A stretch of 64,000 nt of DNA from Corinectria fuckeliana (GCA_019137255.1 WPDH01000407.1:1-64000); one strand, 5' to 3'; shown: positions 35,841-48,035, counted from the stretch's first letter. Notes: generated from the letters alone by a model not told the origin. Translations and numbers: made by a program.

Positions 35841-36851
35841 TACTAATTAGACTAGTTAGCCTACTAGTATGGTTCTCAGGGCACTATCGGTGGCAGCACG
35901 TTAATAGATCTTCAATTAGAATTGACCTTAATTTTGACCGCAACTATCGCCTAACCCTCAGAGGTTTCCCCTATATACTGGGCATGGCATCATTTATTCG
36001 CTCGAATTGCGACATCTCTCGCCAAGGAACTAACCCATTGGTCCAGGCATCAGATCAGATACGCATTCACCACTTAATCGCGTTCAGAAGCACGTCACAA
36101 GCCCTGTCACAGCACGCCATCGCCCCCCGCTTCTTAGGCCACCATTCCCTGATTTGTAGAGCTGGATGTCATCGAGACATTGAGATTAAATCGAAGCCAA
36201 GAGCGTTGGCTCTCAACCCTTTCTTTATACGGACGCGGCTTAGACTTGGGGCGAACTCGTATGGATGACAGCCCGTCTTGAGCAAACCTCTCATCAAATA
36301 GGCCTTCAAAGATTCAATAGAGAGGGTCTACATGGAGAGATTCCTAATTTCGAAAGAACAACGTCACAATTCTACCAAGTCCTCTTGTCGTCAGTAGCGC
36401 CATGCAACAATCACCTTTGCCACATGGCATCGCGATTTAACCCTGCATGTCAAGCTAAGTCGGGGACACTCCGACTGCCAACTATTGATGCCAAGTCGTT
36501 GCTACTATCTAATCAGTCGCGTCAACTGGTCGCTAGATAATGTCATAAGTAGATCCAGGGGTCTGCGTTGTGCTTGGACATGGCGCAATGCACACCGTCG
36601 GCACTTTGCAGGGAACTATGCGCCGCTTAAGATGGTTTAGGAAATGACTGCCGTTATGGATACCTAGACTACATGTCGATCGCTTAAGGGAGCCCCGTCG
36701 CACCCCGTTGAGAAGTTCCATTTCTAGCTCTGTTCGGTAGTGGCCGTTTCATTCATAAACAAGTTCAATTAAGGTGCTTACTCGCCCGTTCTGATGAAGT
36801 TGAGGCCATACTTGCAAGAAAATCCATTCACCAGCACACAATCCCGTCAAG
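35841..36851. other. Intergenic, no gene recognised
   Basis: About 1 kb with short chance frames only. The last 150 bp is the leader of the MFS transporter, ending CCCGTCAAG before the ATG. Confidence 0.35.
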
Positions 36852-38474
36852 ATGCCTGGCACAGAACGGAAGAAGTGGTATCACCTCAAGTGGTTCTCTG
36901 ATACGGACACAGCAGAGGAGCGCAAGGTCATCATCAAGCTGGACGCTCTTATTGTCCCTTATGCTGTGCTTGCGTATTGGGTTAAGTACATCGACCAATC
37001 CAATCTAAGTATGCTCTCCAAATCACAGATTTCATTTTCGGATTCACTAACAATCTACCCAAGACAATGCCTACGTTGCGGGTCTCAAAGAGGACCTTGG
37101 ATTCGAGGGCAACGAGCTTGTTCAACTGCAAACATTCTACCTCGTCGGTGCCGTCACCGGCCAGATCCCATTCTTCTTTCTGTTGACATATGTTCCAATT
37201 CATTGGTTGATCCCATTTCTCGACGTTGCCTGGGGAATCTTTACGCTGCTGCAGTATCGAGTCACCGGCTATGCCGAGCTTGCAGCCTATCGGTTCCTCG
37301 TCGGATGGTTCGAAGCACCATTTTTCCCGGTGATGCACTATCTCTTCGGTAGGCATGCATACCCATATCACTCGATTCATATCTGACTGTGACAGGCTCC
37401 TGGTACCGTGGAGACGAGATTGGTCGTCGAAGCGGTGTTTTCTACGTTGGCCTCTCCTTAGGCACCCTGACAGCAGGCTTTATTCAGGCTGGTGCGTCCT
37501 CCGGTTTGGAGGGTGTCAATGGACTTGAGGGCTGGCGGTGGATGTACATCATCTGCTCGCTCATGACTATCCCTATAGGCATCCTGGGATTTTTTGTTCT
37601 TCCTGGTACCCCTGATCAGCCAAACCGCCGTGTCTTGAACCAGCACGATATTGATGTTGGTGAGCAACGGTTAAAACGAGCAGGACATCAATCCCACGGA
37701 AAATTCAGCCTTCGCGACTTAAAGTCAGTGGTCTTCGGGTACCAATTTTGGCTCATCATCCTTGTCGATGTGCTCTTTTGGAACGCCGGCATCCACACTA
37801 GTTCTGGCACCTTTTTGCTCTGGATCAAGAGTTTGAACCGGTATACCCCAGCTCACGTCAACGAATTAGGCACTATTGCGCCTGGTCTTGGCATTTTCTA
37901 TACGCTCTTTGTATGTTTTGCCTCCGATCTTGTTTTAGGCCCTGCCTGGGCGATTACAATGGCCCACGTGTGGAACATAATCGGCCTGATTATCCTAGTC
38001 ATCTGGAAGGTACCAGAACCAGCTAAATGGTTTGCTTTTTCAACCATCTACGCGTCATACTCGATGTCTAGCGTTTTTCATGGATGGGTAAACACTCAGT
38101 TACGCGCATCTCCTGCAGAGAGATCATTCACCTTGGTGTTGATCAACGCCATCGCGCAGTCATCTACAGCCTGGACACCGCTATTGGTATTCCCGACTGT
38201 TGATGCACCCCGGTATCCCAAAGGCTTTGCATTTACTCTGGGGTCGGCCATTCTACTTCTCGTAGCAACGCATGCACTACGGTTGTATTTGAAGCGTCGG
38301 GAGTAAGTTTTTGTTTCCTGGTACCTGCCTTGTATGCGAAACTAACAATGTTCAAGTCCTCAAGTCGAGCACCCAACGGCTCTACCTGATGAAGAGGAAC
38401 GACCTGTTTCTGTGGCTGGAGATTTAAAGAGCCCGCATGCAAGGGAGGCTGGTAAGGCAGAAGCAAGCGAGTAA
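36852..38474 (+). CDS. MFS transporter, anion:cation symporter (Dal5/Fen2/Liz1-like) family
   Basis: Four exons (36852-37008, 37064-37348, 37396-38302, 38357-38474) give 488 residues. The N-terminus KLDALIVPYAVLAYWVKYIDQSNL and the YRFLVGWFEAPFFPVMHYLFGSWY block with the motif GDEIGRRSGVFY are characteristic of the fungal allantoate/pantothenate/nicotinate permease group. Later landmarks are WRWMYIICSLMTIP, LPGTPDQPNR and SVFHGWVNTQLR, with about twelve hydrophobic helices. The final exon adds a hydrophilic Glu-rich tail and is joined by a typical intron (GTAAGT..CTAAC..CAAG). Without it the protein would end at RRE. It probably imports an organic anion, vitamin or nucleobase derivative at the plasma membrane. 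The neighbour upstream is the AcnX remnant, so a lost catabolic pair is possible. Confidence 0.9.
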
Positions 38475-38943
38475 TATCAGAAAGCTCAGAACCTGCCATG
38501 ACACAAGACAGACTTTGCAGTGTAAAGGAGGATGGGGCGGAACGAGGGCATGATGCTACAAATAATGTACAGACTTTCGAGGAAACGGAGCTTGGCTATG
38601 GTAGAGTTGACATTAAGACAATAGACTATGAGAGGGAGACCACCACAACAGAATACGAAGCCAGAAGCAGCTACAATTCTAAGTATTGGGTATATGCTAG
38701 CTGATGTCGGGCGTGATAATAGTCGTAGACCTTTCCCCCTCATCGGCTCCAAACTCGTCCTTTGCGACAAGAATGATGTGCTCAGGGCTTTTGATAACGG
38801 CGGAGAACTCTTGGCGATAAGACAAGGCATCATGGCGAGAACTGTAGATTGATTTCTACTAGATATAGCTTGAGATGCTAGATAGGTTTCTTCCAATTGT
38901 ACCACATCCTCGTTTACCTCCTCAAAGCCACTCAGGTAAATAT
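38475..38943. other. Intergenic, no gene recognised
   Basis: About 470 bp. A minus-strand frame of 155 codons (38486-38953) covers it but has no family resemblance and overlaps the transporter 3' end and the neighbouring pseudogene. I treat it as chance. Confidence 0.3.
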
Positions 38944-40411
38944 TAGTTAACAAACAAAAAGGAACTCATCCTCGGCGGCTGCCTCGAGCCTACCTTTAAT
39001 GGTCGAACCGACACCAGATCCACCAACATCTAGAAAAGGGTCACCAAAATCTGGGTCATCGAAATCGGGGTCACCAGAATCTGGATCGACATCAGTACCG
39101 TTTCCAGTATCGTCACCTGTCCCGGAGGTCCGGCTCACAGAAGGTCCTTCAGATCCATTGTCAAAAGGGTCTTTGGGCCCGGTGTCATCACCCGTGTTCG
39201 CATCCGAGTCTGTCGTCTTCGGTGTCCCATCAGCTGGATCCGTAGCTTCGGTGGCTTCAGCCTTGGGAGCATTTTTTTCGAAGGCTGCGGGCCCAATTGC
39301 GGACCCTGGTGAAGACAGCCTTCGGGCTGTTCCAAATAATTGGCAAGACTTTGGAAGCCACCTTCGTAATCATCCCGCCCATCTACATCTGCATATAAGC
39401 TGCATGGCTTGAGAGCCCAAGGACATGACCACGGCCCATCCGTTCAAGCTCTGAACAGCCCTGTGGACAGCGTCGTGCGAGACAGTCTGACCGCCAGAAG
39501 AGGCACCAGAACCGGCGAAGCCGAACCAATTGGCGGTGGCGGGCGCCTGGGTTACATTAGCCCAAGAATACCCCCAGAACTAGTTGCCAGTGAAGGAGCC
39601 TGCAGTGCCCGCAACGGTGTTGTCTCTCATCCAGAGCTGCGCGGAAGTCGAGCTTCCCGAAGCAGACTTCCACTGGAGGACCCCATTTTTAAGCTCCGGC
39701 GAGTTGATAGCAGTGCCATTGACCGTCACATCTCCCCTCGCTTCGATGGTCAAGCTGCTAGAGGACAGCTCGTACTTGTCGTTACCAGTGGTCGATGGCA
39801 TATAGATCTGGTAGCTGTCAGCCCATTGAGCAAGAGTAGAGGCTTGAAGAGGTTCCTGGGCAGATTGAACGATGCCCGGGCTGGCCCTGACTCCAGTAGA
39901 AGCCCTGGAATTGAGGCCCAATGTAGGCGTTGGGGACTGCTGCTGAGATTCCGTTGGTCGCTTGCTCAGGGGACGGCGGCGAGAAGCTTGGGGAGAGGGG
40001 ATCCAGTGACGGCACGATGCCAGTTAGACTGGACATTTCAAGCTGGCCATTGGAGGTTTCCTCCCAAGAGCCATTCACAATAGTGGCACCGTTAATGACA
40101 GTGCCTTCGACAGTAACGACACCGTTCTGGATGACAATTTCTGGCCCAGTTGCGCTCTCCTCGATGAATTGGGTGTTGTACGAGGCCTGCCAAAACTTGA
40201 GGTCGTCCCCATGGAGAGTTGTCAACTGTTTGTTGACTGCGGCTAAGGTGGTATTGAAGCCTTGCTGCTGGAGCTAAGAATTGACAGCGTCAGCGGTAGC
40301 GGGCGTGTTGTTGGGACCAGAGATCAATGCGGCTAGGAAACCGTGATTGAGCGTGATGTTGCTTTGAAAGGCTTGCACGAAGCGGACGGCCTCGGTAGTG
40401 CTGGAAGACAT
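38944..40411 (-). pseudogene. Repeat protein with Nif11-like N-terminus, disrupted by TAG codons and frameshifts
   Basis: From the ATG at 40411 the minus strand encodes an N-terminus (AVRFVQAFQSN, LQQQGFNTTLAAVNKQL) that resembles, weakly, Nif11-type leader domains. Two related beta-rich units follow (GVVTVEGTVINGATIVNGSW and DVTVNGTAINSPELKNGVLQW), each ending with an aromatic stretch (GPQFQGFYW; GN-stop-FWGYSW). A TAG at 40276-40274 and another at 39582-39580 both stand where glutamine (CAG) fits the pattern. The frame also changes near 39880-39920 and again in an A7 run near 39270, after which an Asp/Gly/Pro-rich tail with repeated DPDFDDPDFGDP follows to the stop at about 38944. No splice sites explain these breaks. 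The family function is unknown to me. The tail could belong to a separate gene. Confidence 0.55.
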
Positions 40412-40659
40412 GGTGATTGATGGGAGCAGGTGATTGGTGATTTTGTTTTATCAACACAAGAGGCGGGATGGGTTTATAGTTCTAGATTCCACGTACGGCC
40501 CGTCTCGATAACTAGGCCTATGCACTCACTGGCCTTGTGGCATTTCTGGCAGTGTTCGAATCCAATCAAAACCTAGCCCAAACTCGCGTAAGAATAGGTG
40601 AATTCATGTCGTATAGTAGTCCCTTGCCACGAACGTTCTAGACTTACAATAGATGTCAT
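40412..40659. promoter_or_regulatory. Upstream region of the disrupted repeat-protein gene
   Basis: A short stretch that would have been the promoter of the minus-strand pseudogene, with TTTATAG near 40470. No other feature. Confidence 0.25.
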
Positions 40660-41250
40660 TCATTCTATGCGATTCTTTTCAGCTTTGCTCATACGACTGT
40701 CTAGGCCGCTCTGAGCGAACTGTGAGATTGTTTTACTGGGAATTCGAGCTTTCTGCTGCGCAAGCCAAGGCAGAAATTCATTGGCCTGGCTGCAACCTTT
40801 GAGGTTGGGCAACATCAAATCGAACCATTGAAGGACACCATGTGCGAATGTGTTTATCAATGATATAAGATGTGTACTGGAGATGTTATCCTGGTCTAAG
40901 TAGAGGTTCAAGCATTCTTTTAAAGTACAGAGACCACCTGCATAGAGGACTTGGGTATAAAAGCCTGGTGCAGGCAGACCCAAAGAACGGGAGATTCTCT
41001 ATCAAAAACAGTATAACATTTAAATTCTTCTCCATCTCACTCTCATCATAACAGACACAAACGGCGATGCTCGTACTGACGCTCAGCGATTTATCCGAGC
41101 CGCCTTTAGAGACAGCGAGCTTCAGGACGAGTATATTCTCAGGGCAAGCAATGGCAACGACATGACGGCTTGGTTCCAATCTAAGGGCTACGATACCAGG
41201 CTCGGTCACGTCTAAGACGAGTGGTCTAGTGAGATTAACAACTCACTCGA
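40660..41250 (-). pseudogene. Unrecognised minus-strand coding-like segment
   Basis: From about 41250 downward, a frame without a good ATG reads PLVLDVTEPGIVALRLEPSRHVVAIACPEN, which has natural codon and residue patterning. About 190 nt later a second frame (40983-40660) reads on with LKECLNLYLDQDN and LINTFAHGVLQWFDLMLPN to a stop. No intron with clear signals joins the two, and no family comes to mind. It may be a fragment of a larger lost gene, a beta-propeller-like piece by look only. Confidence 0.25.
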
Positions 41251-42435
41251 CGTCAGAAACCGGTGATTGTGCGACCGTATTGAATAGGGGGTTTCGGTTT
41301 GGTGAATCGGGGCAACGTGCTCTGTATTTGTAGGCTGTAGACTAGCTACCGCGACTCACAAACTGACAGCGGGAACGACAGGCAGCTGTCAGCTACATGA
41401 GAAAGCAGAGCTGCTACATCCCAACAAACTCATTACCGCGTATTTGATAGCAAGGTCCTTGATGTGCTGTAGCGGCGACTGAGACACTGCATCCTTCCTT
41501 GCTTCACTGACACATCGTGGCTTGGAAGTGTTGAGCTGGACAAGACCAGAATGGATATTGATGCAGCTGGCCAAATAATAGATGTCCTAGCATGCATGAT
41601 AGCTCCATCCAATGCATGCGCGGCATGCGAGTAAGCCCATCTGAGCGGTTGCAATGTTCCAGGTGCCTAATGATTGAGTTGGAAAGTCCGCATTCGGTTT
41701 AAATGAGGGGAAAGGTTTGCGATGGTTGGGGTGAAGATGGACTTCACCTAGTAGTCCCAGCAGAGTCATCTTCACCGCCTATTTCAACCTGTGGCGGTAT
41801 GCGGGCTGCGGAGGACAGGTTCTAGAACCCAAGTGCCGTCTAAGTATCTATACAGCCAGCCCCAAAAGCCAGATAGCAAGATCTACACGTGGAAAATGGA
41901 AAGACATGGGAACAGGATATCTCAGAGATGAATGGCTCGTAGCTAGACAGACTTGAGCATATTACACATACTATGCAAGGGCTGACAGTGAATGTGTGCA
42001 TTGCACTGCGCGTCACTTGATATCATGACGCACCTGTAACAAAATAGCTTCGCAAGTAAAAGGCCCCCGACCAGTGAGTTGTACAAATAGACAGGAATAT
42101 TATCTAGGGCGAATTCAGGATGATTGAGATCACATTCAACGCAGAAAAGAACCCCAAGGTTCCTCTATCTGACTGGTAGACAGTACTGATGGTGACGGTC
42201 TTCTGTTTAGATAACTAGTTGGCCGCCACGCTGATGCTTTGTGGCTGACAGCAGGATAGCAGAAGCATGAGTTTCAAGTTTTATCAGCGTTTGCAATCCA
42301 AGAAAAGAGCTGAAAGACGGACGAGGACAGGGCGTGGTGGAGAGGGCTTCTAGAATGAGTGCCCGTATGATAATAGTCTACTGATCAGGCTGGCTAACTA
42401 CCCTCTAATACCAGCCAAGTCTATTATAATATGTT
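41251..42435. other. Intergenic, no gene recognised
   Basis: About 1.2 kb without coding evidence on either strand. It probably includes the 3' region of the downstream minus-strand MFS gene. Confidence 0.35.
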
Positions 42436-44184
42436 TTAGTTGGCTTCTTCCATTGCAGCCACCGTCCTTCTCCCCCTCAACCGTTTTCCGATAGATCTTG
42501 CGGATTCCTTCAACCTACTGGAATGGTTTGAATGGAAGGCTCGCTGTATCTCCGACAGTGTCCGCCCTCGAGTCTCAGGCATGCAAAACCAACAGACTAC
42601 GGCCGTCAGAAATGTGCAGCTGCCAAAGAGGAAGTAGGCGCCAAAGCTAGATTTTGCAAGAAGCGCGGGCGTGACGAGGGCGACGAGAAAGTTGGTCAGC
42701 CAGTTGGCGCCGTGAGCGATGCTGGTAGCACTAGCCCGGGTTCGTTGAGGCTGGATCTCGGCAGCGTAGATCTTGAGGACGATGCCCCACGATACGCAAT
42801 AGACAACGGTGAAGAAGTAGATGGTGACGACGACGACCCAGCGCCCGGCACCGGTTGCATGGACAACGTCTGCGGCGTACAGTCCGCCTATGATGAACAT
42901 GGCCCCAGCCATTCCGAGAGCGCCGAATATCGTGTTTTTACGCCGCCCCCAGCCGTCGGCCCAGATCGTGCCCGGGACGCTGACGGTGAAGATGACAATG
43001 GCCAGCACGCCCGAGACGAGAAACGTGTCTCCCTCCAAACCGATGCCGGCTTGTTTGAAGAGGAGCGGAGCATACTGTGAGCCGTTAGACTGAACCGGAA
43101 GAGTGAAGACGACCCGGTCCAAGGGGGAAATTCGATAACACGTACGTAAAGAACTCCGTCAATCCCACACAACTGCTGCATGCCCAATAGAAAGACGGCC
43201 ATGAAGAAACGTGGCCGGGACTCGGGCAGAAACACATCCATCATCTGCCAAGAGTCAGCGCTGATACATTCTGTAGTTCTCGCATTCGGCAAACAAAGTA
43301 GGCAACATGTTCCAGGCCGTGTATGCTGTATCAGTAATGGGAATCTCTGATACGGACTTGCATACATTTGATGATGTCTTGATCTCCTCAGCCTGGAATT
43401 CCTCGTCTGGCATGTCTTCTTGCTCAGCAGCAAGGATGCCTAGAGACACCCAAGCTGCCGCCACTTCTGATGTGGGTTTTCCACGCTCGAGTAGCCATCT
43501 CGGCGACGCCGGCAGCAGCGTAAAGGCAGCAACCGAGAAGATGACAGAATATGAAGCAAGGAGCACAAAGGGCAAGCGCCAAGAAAAGTCCGACTCCATG
43601 CGCGCAGTTCCGTAACATGTAAAGAAACCTATCATCAGGCCAAAACAAGTCAGAAGCTGAGGCCCCGTGGTAAGGGGGCCACGGTGCCTCGCAGGTGAGA
43701 TCTCGCATATGTACCTGCATACGCCACGACAGCATGTCAGCATTTGGGACATGCATGATTAGACTTCGCTCGGTTGGGAACCTTTGCGAACTTACACTAC
43801 CATGATTCCGTTTGTGAGACCCTCGCCCATGCCTGCCACGACACGACCGACGACAAACATGCCCAGGTGGACAGCGGCCGCCTCGATTGCGGCGCCGAGC
43901 GCAAAGGTCATGGCGCCGATGGCGATTCCCGTGGGCCGACCGAGGATATCGGCGACGTGGCCGGCGAGGAACGAAGTGACGGCTGCGGAAACGAGGATCG
44001 AAGACACCACCAGGCCGTGGATGGCAGGGCTTGGATGCCCAAAGGGCTCGGTGAACTTGTCCATGACAGTGACGGGGCCAATGATGCCAGTGTCGATGCC
44101 GATTAGAAACCCGCCAAGCGAGCATAGGATGCTGGCCGCGACATAGCGAGGAGGTTTTTGGAACAGCCCGGTAAATTTGTCCAT
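42436..44184 (-). CDS. MFS sugar-porter-type transporter
   Basis: Four minus-strand exons (44184-43796, 43714-43366, 43244-43146, 43074-42436) sum to 492 codons including stop. Sugar-porter landmarks run in order: GGFLIGIDTGIIGPV in helix 1, DILGRPTG (the loop 2-3 motif), GRVVAGMGEGL, YICEISPARHRGPLTT, LLPASPRWLLERGKP, QQLCGIDGVLYYAPLLFKQAG in helix 7, DGWGRRKN and the C-terminal PETRGRTLSEIQ. The intron between EIKTSSN and MMDVFLPESRPRF (GTATGC..GCTGAC..GGCAG) removes an otherwise fatal stop. Expected in the plasma membrane as an H+-coupled hexose or polyol carrier. Members of this family also occur inside biosynthetic clusters as transporters of unknown cargo. It is head-to-head with the P450 gene, 1.6 kb apart. 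Confidence 0.93.
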
Positions 44185-45772
44185 GGTTCGTTCGAGCAGT
44201 TAGAATCCAATTGTTGCTCTTTAGGCTGCTTGGGTTGGTGGAAGGGAAGGGAAGAGACGGGAAGGAAAGAAATCGTGCTTTGCAGGCCGATCTGGTCGTG
44301 GAGAGGACCAAGCAGCAAGGGTGGGTTATAAACGTAGGAACTCGGACAGGGTTCCTGAGGATTACGCACTCCGAGAGCGGAGGGACACGATGTTGTTTCT
44401 CTGTCGTCCCGTGGACAATGCATGGCTATTGGTAATCAAAGCTGGCGAGATATGGAGCCTCTTTGCGGTGAGCGCATTTATCAGCAGTTACGGGGCAGTT
44501 TACGCATTTGACTTGACCTGGGACGAGACATGTCGTCGTCGTCGTCGTTGTTGTTGTGGTTCATGTTTGCTGTCGGCCGATATAAGTAAGTTTTCCGAGT
44601 TGGCCCTACCGGAAACAGCAGTAGATACGCGTCTGTCCGATGCTACACAACAACTAGATCCACCAGCCGTATAAAATACTTGTTTGGGGAAGGTGTCTCG
44701 GCAGTTGACCCGTGGGTGTGGGGGGGCCTGTCAGGACAGCGGACAACTACGTAGACTCTTACGGAGTATGGATGGAGATAAGAGTCATGCGGGACACGGA
44801 TGCATGACTCAGTCATCACGAATGTATGTGCCTTTCATAAGGTGCGCTTTACCTATTTGCACAGGTCTAGCGCTCCATTTCCTCAACCGTGGCGCCGAGG
44901 GATTCGTCCCCTAGGGTCGTCTGTGGCAAGGTCACCGCTGCTCCTACGCAACAAAGAGGGACACCGTTGCTTCGTAGGCCAGTGGCATCTCTGTATAGAT
45001 ACAAAGCACCGGGTAGATTACACAGCAACGATGCAGATTAAGCCAACGCAGCCACGGAAAACGGTCGGGGGCGAAGAAGATGCAAAGTTCGGCCCGGCAT
45101 ATCCACATGACGGGTTGGGAGTTGCGGTACCCGCTTTGAGCCACTGCTTCGTATGTGTGTTTGCCAAGCTCGTCGTGAAATTCGCCATATTGGAAAGCCT
45201 GCGTCATGTCCCAGCTCGCGACCCTCAGTCAGATTTGTCTCACTCTCTATCAGCAAGCGTTGAGGCTGCTCTGGATGTATGCACATATGCACGTCGTAGA
45301 CAAGGGTGTGGTGGTGGTTTCAACCCCATACTCGCCAGTTGGACTGAACACTTCGTGGAGAGTGCCCAATCCCGTGGATATATAAAGCTGGGCGCGTCGT
45401 TCTGTCCCCGAGAGAGAAACCACACCAAGTCATTCACAGTCCATTCTCCAGTTCATCAAACTTGAGGGCAGAGAGAGACTAGGTATAGCCCGTTGCCCAT
45501 CTTATCTAGTTACGTTACACAACGTCAGTTTGTTATATGGATCATTATCAGACCACACTACACCTACCTTCAAAGCCATAAGTCCCTCCTAGAATTTCCG
45601 AGAAGCAGTGACTGAGTCTCGGTTTGTCCGTACGAGTCCCCGTCCATGTTTTTGGGCTTGTCTCGGCCGCGCTCTGACATATCTTATAGATCACTCTGGG
45701 TTTCTTCTTCCTCAACGAACGAAATTCCATCACTCACGAGAGTAAGACAACAAACAGTTACCGTTGACCACA
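44185..45772. promoter_or_regulatory. Divergent intergenic region, MFS transporter and cytochrome P450
   Basis: About 1.6 kb between head-to-head genes. A good TATA-like element GATATATAAAG lies at about 45377-45387, nearly 390 bp before the P450 ATG, and could serve that gene with a long leader. A run of repeated CGT (GTCGTCGTCGTCG) occurs near 44533. No other gene is supported; open frames at 44800-45465 look like chance. Confidence 0.35.
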
Positions 45773-47469
45773 ATGCTCGTGGGGGTGTTTATCGTGCTGT
45801 TCGCATGGGCCATCTTCGTGATTGGACGGCCCATTGCGCGATATCTTCAAGACCCCAAGGGCCTCCGCAAATACCCATCCCAAAACATCTTGTCCGGGTT
45901 CTCGGCCTTGGCCTACGGATGGGAAGTAGGCCGGTCTCATCGCCTCTTCCACACGCAACGGCTGCACGAGCAGCTTGTCAAGAACCCCGTGGTGCGCATC
46001 GGCCCCAACTGGCTCTCGTTCGGACGTGCCGGGGCTGTCAAGGATATCTACGGCTTCAACTCTCCCTGTGACAAAGGTGCCATCTACCACTCGCTGCAGG
46101 GCGGTGTCGGAGAGAGCCTCATCCTCACGGTCGACCGTGGCTTCCACGCGACGCGCCGCAGGATGGTAGCAAACTCCTATGCTCCCAGCAAGATCGAACT
46201 ATGGGAGCCCAGGGTTGCAGACAGCACCGCCGTGCTCATTTCCAAGCTCGACGCCATGTGCACAGCGGCCCCGAAGACGCCGCTCACTGGTGTTGTTCCT
46301 CTGGAAGAGCTTACCTTTAAGGCTGAGCTGTGGTCGATGCTGTATGGCTTCGAGTGCGCCATCAAGATCGGGCTGAGCAAGGACCCGGGCTTCCTGGCAC
46401 AGGGTTCCGACGTGGCCGAGGTAACCCGCCCCGATGGCCAAAAGGAGAATGCCCATATCATCGACTGCATGCACAGCAGCTCACGCGCCTCTTCTCCCCT
46501 GGTATGGGACACGGCCAACTTTTCGCTGCTCAAAAAGATGACGAAGTTCTCTCCGTGGTACGCGAGCCAGTGGCACAACGCTTCCAACTGGGGCCTCTAC
46601 ATGGAGCAGATAACACGGGAGCGCATGGAGCGCGGCGACTGCGGCGAGGACCTTGAGGACCTTACACAGCTCATGGTCAGAGACAGAAAGGGAGAAGAAG
46701 CCGAAATCAGCAACCTTGATCGCATAACCGAGGTACACCAGATCGGTAAGTCATAGTCAAGCGCGCCCTCATACTCTTGTGCAACCCTTGCTAGAGAAGG
46801 AGCTGGTTAACATACTTTATAGTCAATGGTGGCGGAGACGGTCCGGCCATTTCTCTCACCAACACTCTGTACTACCTGTTGAAGAACCCCGAGACTATGG
46901 CTAAGCTGCGTGCTGAGCTCGACGAGTCCCTGACTCCCGAGGATACCGTGGCAACGTTTGCCAAGGCCAAGAGGATGCCCTACCTCCGGGCTTGTATTGA
47001 CGAGTCGATGCGCCTGTCTCCTCCGGTTGCCACCGATCTGCTCCGCACAACGCCCCGAGACCGCCCCTGTACCATCGACGGCGAGGTCGTCCCTCCAAAC
47101 ACAAACGTCAGCATCTCGGCATACACGGCGCACCGCGACCCAGCCGTCTTCCCCGAGCCGGAAGCCTTCAGGCCTGAGCGGTGGCTGAAAACGGGCGACG
47201 ACAGGATGAAGCGCATGCTCGCAGTCTACATCCCCTTTAGTGCTGGGTCTCGCGCCTGCATCGGTCGTAGCGTGGCCCTCCTCATGCAGTTGGTCTTCGT
47301 CGCCACCGTCGTCTACCGATACGACTTCGCGCTGCCCAGTCCGGACTGGGAGATGAAATGGGTCGATTATTTCAACTTATGGCCCGTCGAGCTGCCTCTA
47401 AAAATCTGGAGACGCCGCGTTGACAAGACGGCCAACGCTCAAGACGAAAGGGATGTGGTGTATGCGTGA
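45773..47469 (+). CDS. Cytochrome P450 monooxygenase, atypical I-helix
   Basis: Two exons (45773-46745, 46823-47469) give 539 residues. A hydrophobic N-terminal anchor (residues 1-22) places it in the ER membrane. The K-helix ExxR is Glu385..Arg388 (DESMRLSPP), the PERF-like motif is FRPERW at about 440, and the haem loop is FSAGSRACIG with Cys470 as thiolate ligand. The C-helix region WxxxR equivalent (GFHATRRRMVANSYAP) is normal. The I-helix, which usually reads (A/G)Gx(D/E)T(T/S), here reads GGGDGPA at 327-333: the acidic residue is kept but both hydroxyl residues are replaced by Gly and Pro. Such substitutions are known in P450s with unusual oxygen activation, but here the effect is inferred. 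It probably oxidises the product of the adjacent polyketide locus. The reductase partner is not in the window. Confidence 0.93.
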
Positions 47470-48035
47470 GAACGGTGGTGGTGCTCGGCTGGTGACTCTG
47501 TGAGTGAAACGATGAGACGGCGGCGGCGGCGACGACAACAACGATGAGGCCGTGAATTCTCGGCGACGCAACACTCGCTGATGGTAATTCTATGATGATT
47601 ACCATTGTCATTTTGATTGAGATTGTGATTCAAGGGCCGCACTTTGGCAGATATGGGGATTTCCTCTTGTCCAAGATGTCATAATAATATCAGCACGCTC
47701 CTTTTATCTCATCCTCAACCATCCTGATGCCTGCAGAACAACAAACCTGGTGGCTGCTTGATGTCATAATGATAATTCGTTGATTACTAACCTTTTAAAG
47801 CGACGGAAACACTGGTATCAGGGAAGGTCTAGGAGGAGCTGGGCGACAGTACGGCCTCGCTCACACAAATCCTCATCAGGTCTCGAAGGAAACGACGCGG
47901 TTTCTATGCTCATCTCGACTATACCGGCAAATTTGTAGAACTACACGATACCGCTCCTGAACCTACTCCTAGCCCAACACTCAGCCTTCGAACCTGGCAG
48001 CCCATTTGGGCTTGTTCTATTACTCAATGCCTCTT
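47470..48035. other. Intergenic between convergent genes
   Basis: About 570 bp shared by the 3' ends of the P450 and the minus-strand regulator. A GGC/GAC trinucleotide-rich stretch occurs at about 47515-47545. Nothing else recognised. Confidence 0.35.

Noticed and set aside
38486..38953. 155-codon minus-strand frame
   Set aside because: Overlaps the transporter's 3' region and a pseudogene end; composition unlike a protein of any known family.
39409..40083. 224-codon plus-strand frame
   Set aside because: Antisense shadow of the minus-strand repeat-protein pseudogene, whose repeats are internally conserved.
40545..40575. GTGTTCGAATCC string resembling a tRNA B box
   Set aside because: No matching A box, acceptor stem or anticodon arm around it.
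44800..45465. 221-codon plus-strand frame before the P450
   Set aside because: No domain, overlaps the likely promoter and TATA element, low-quality residue pattern.
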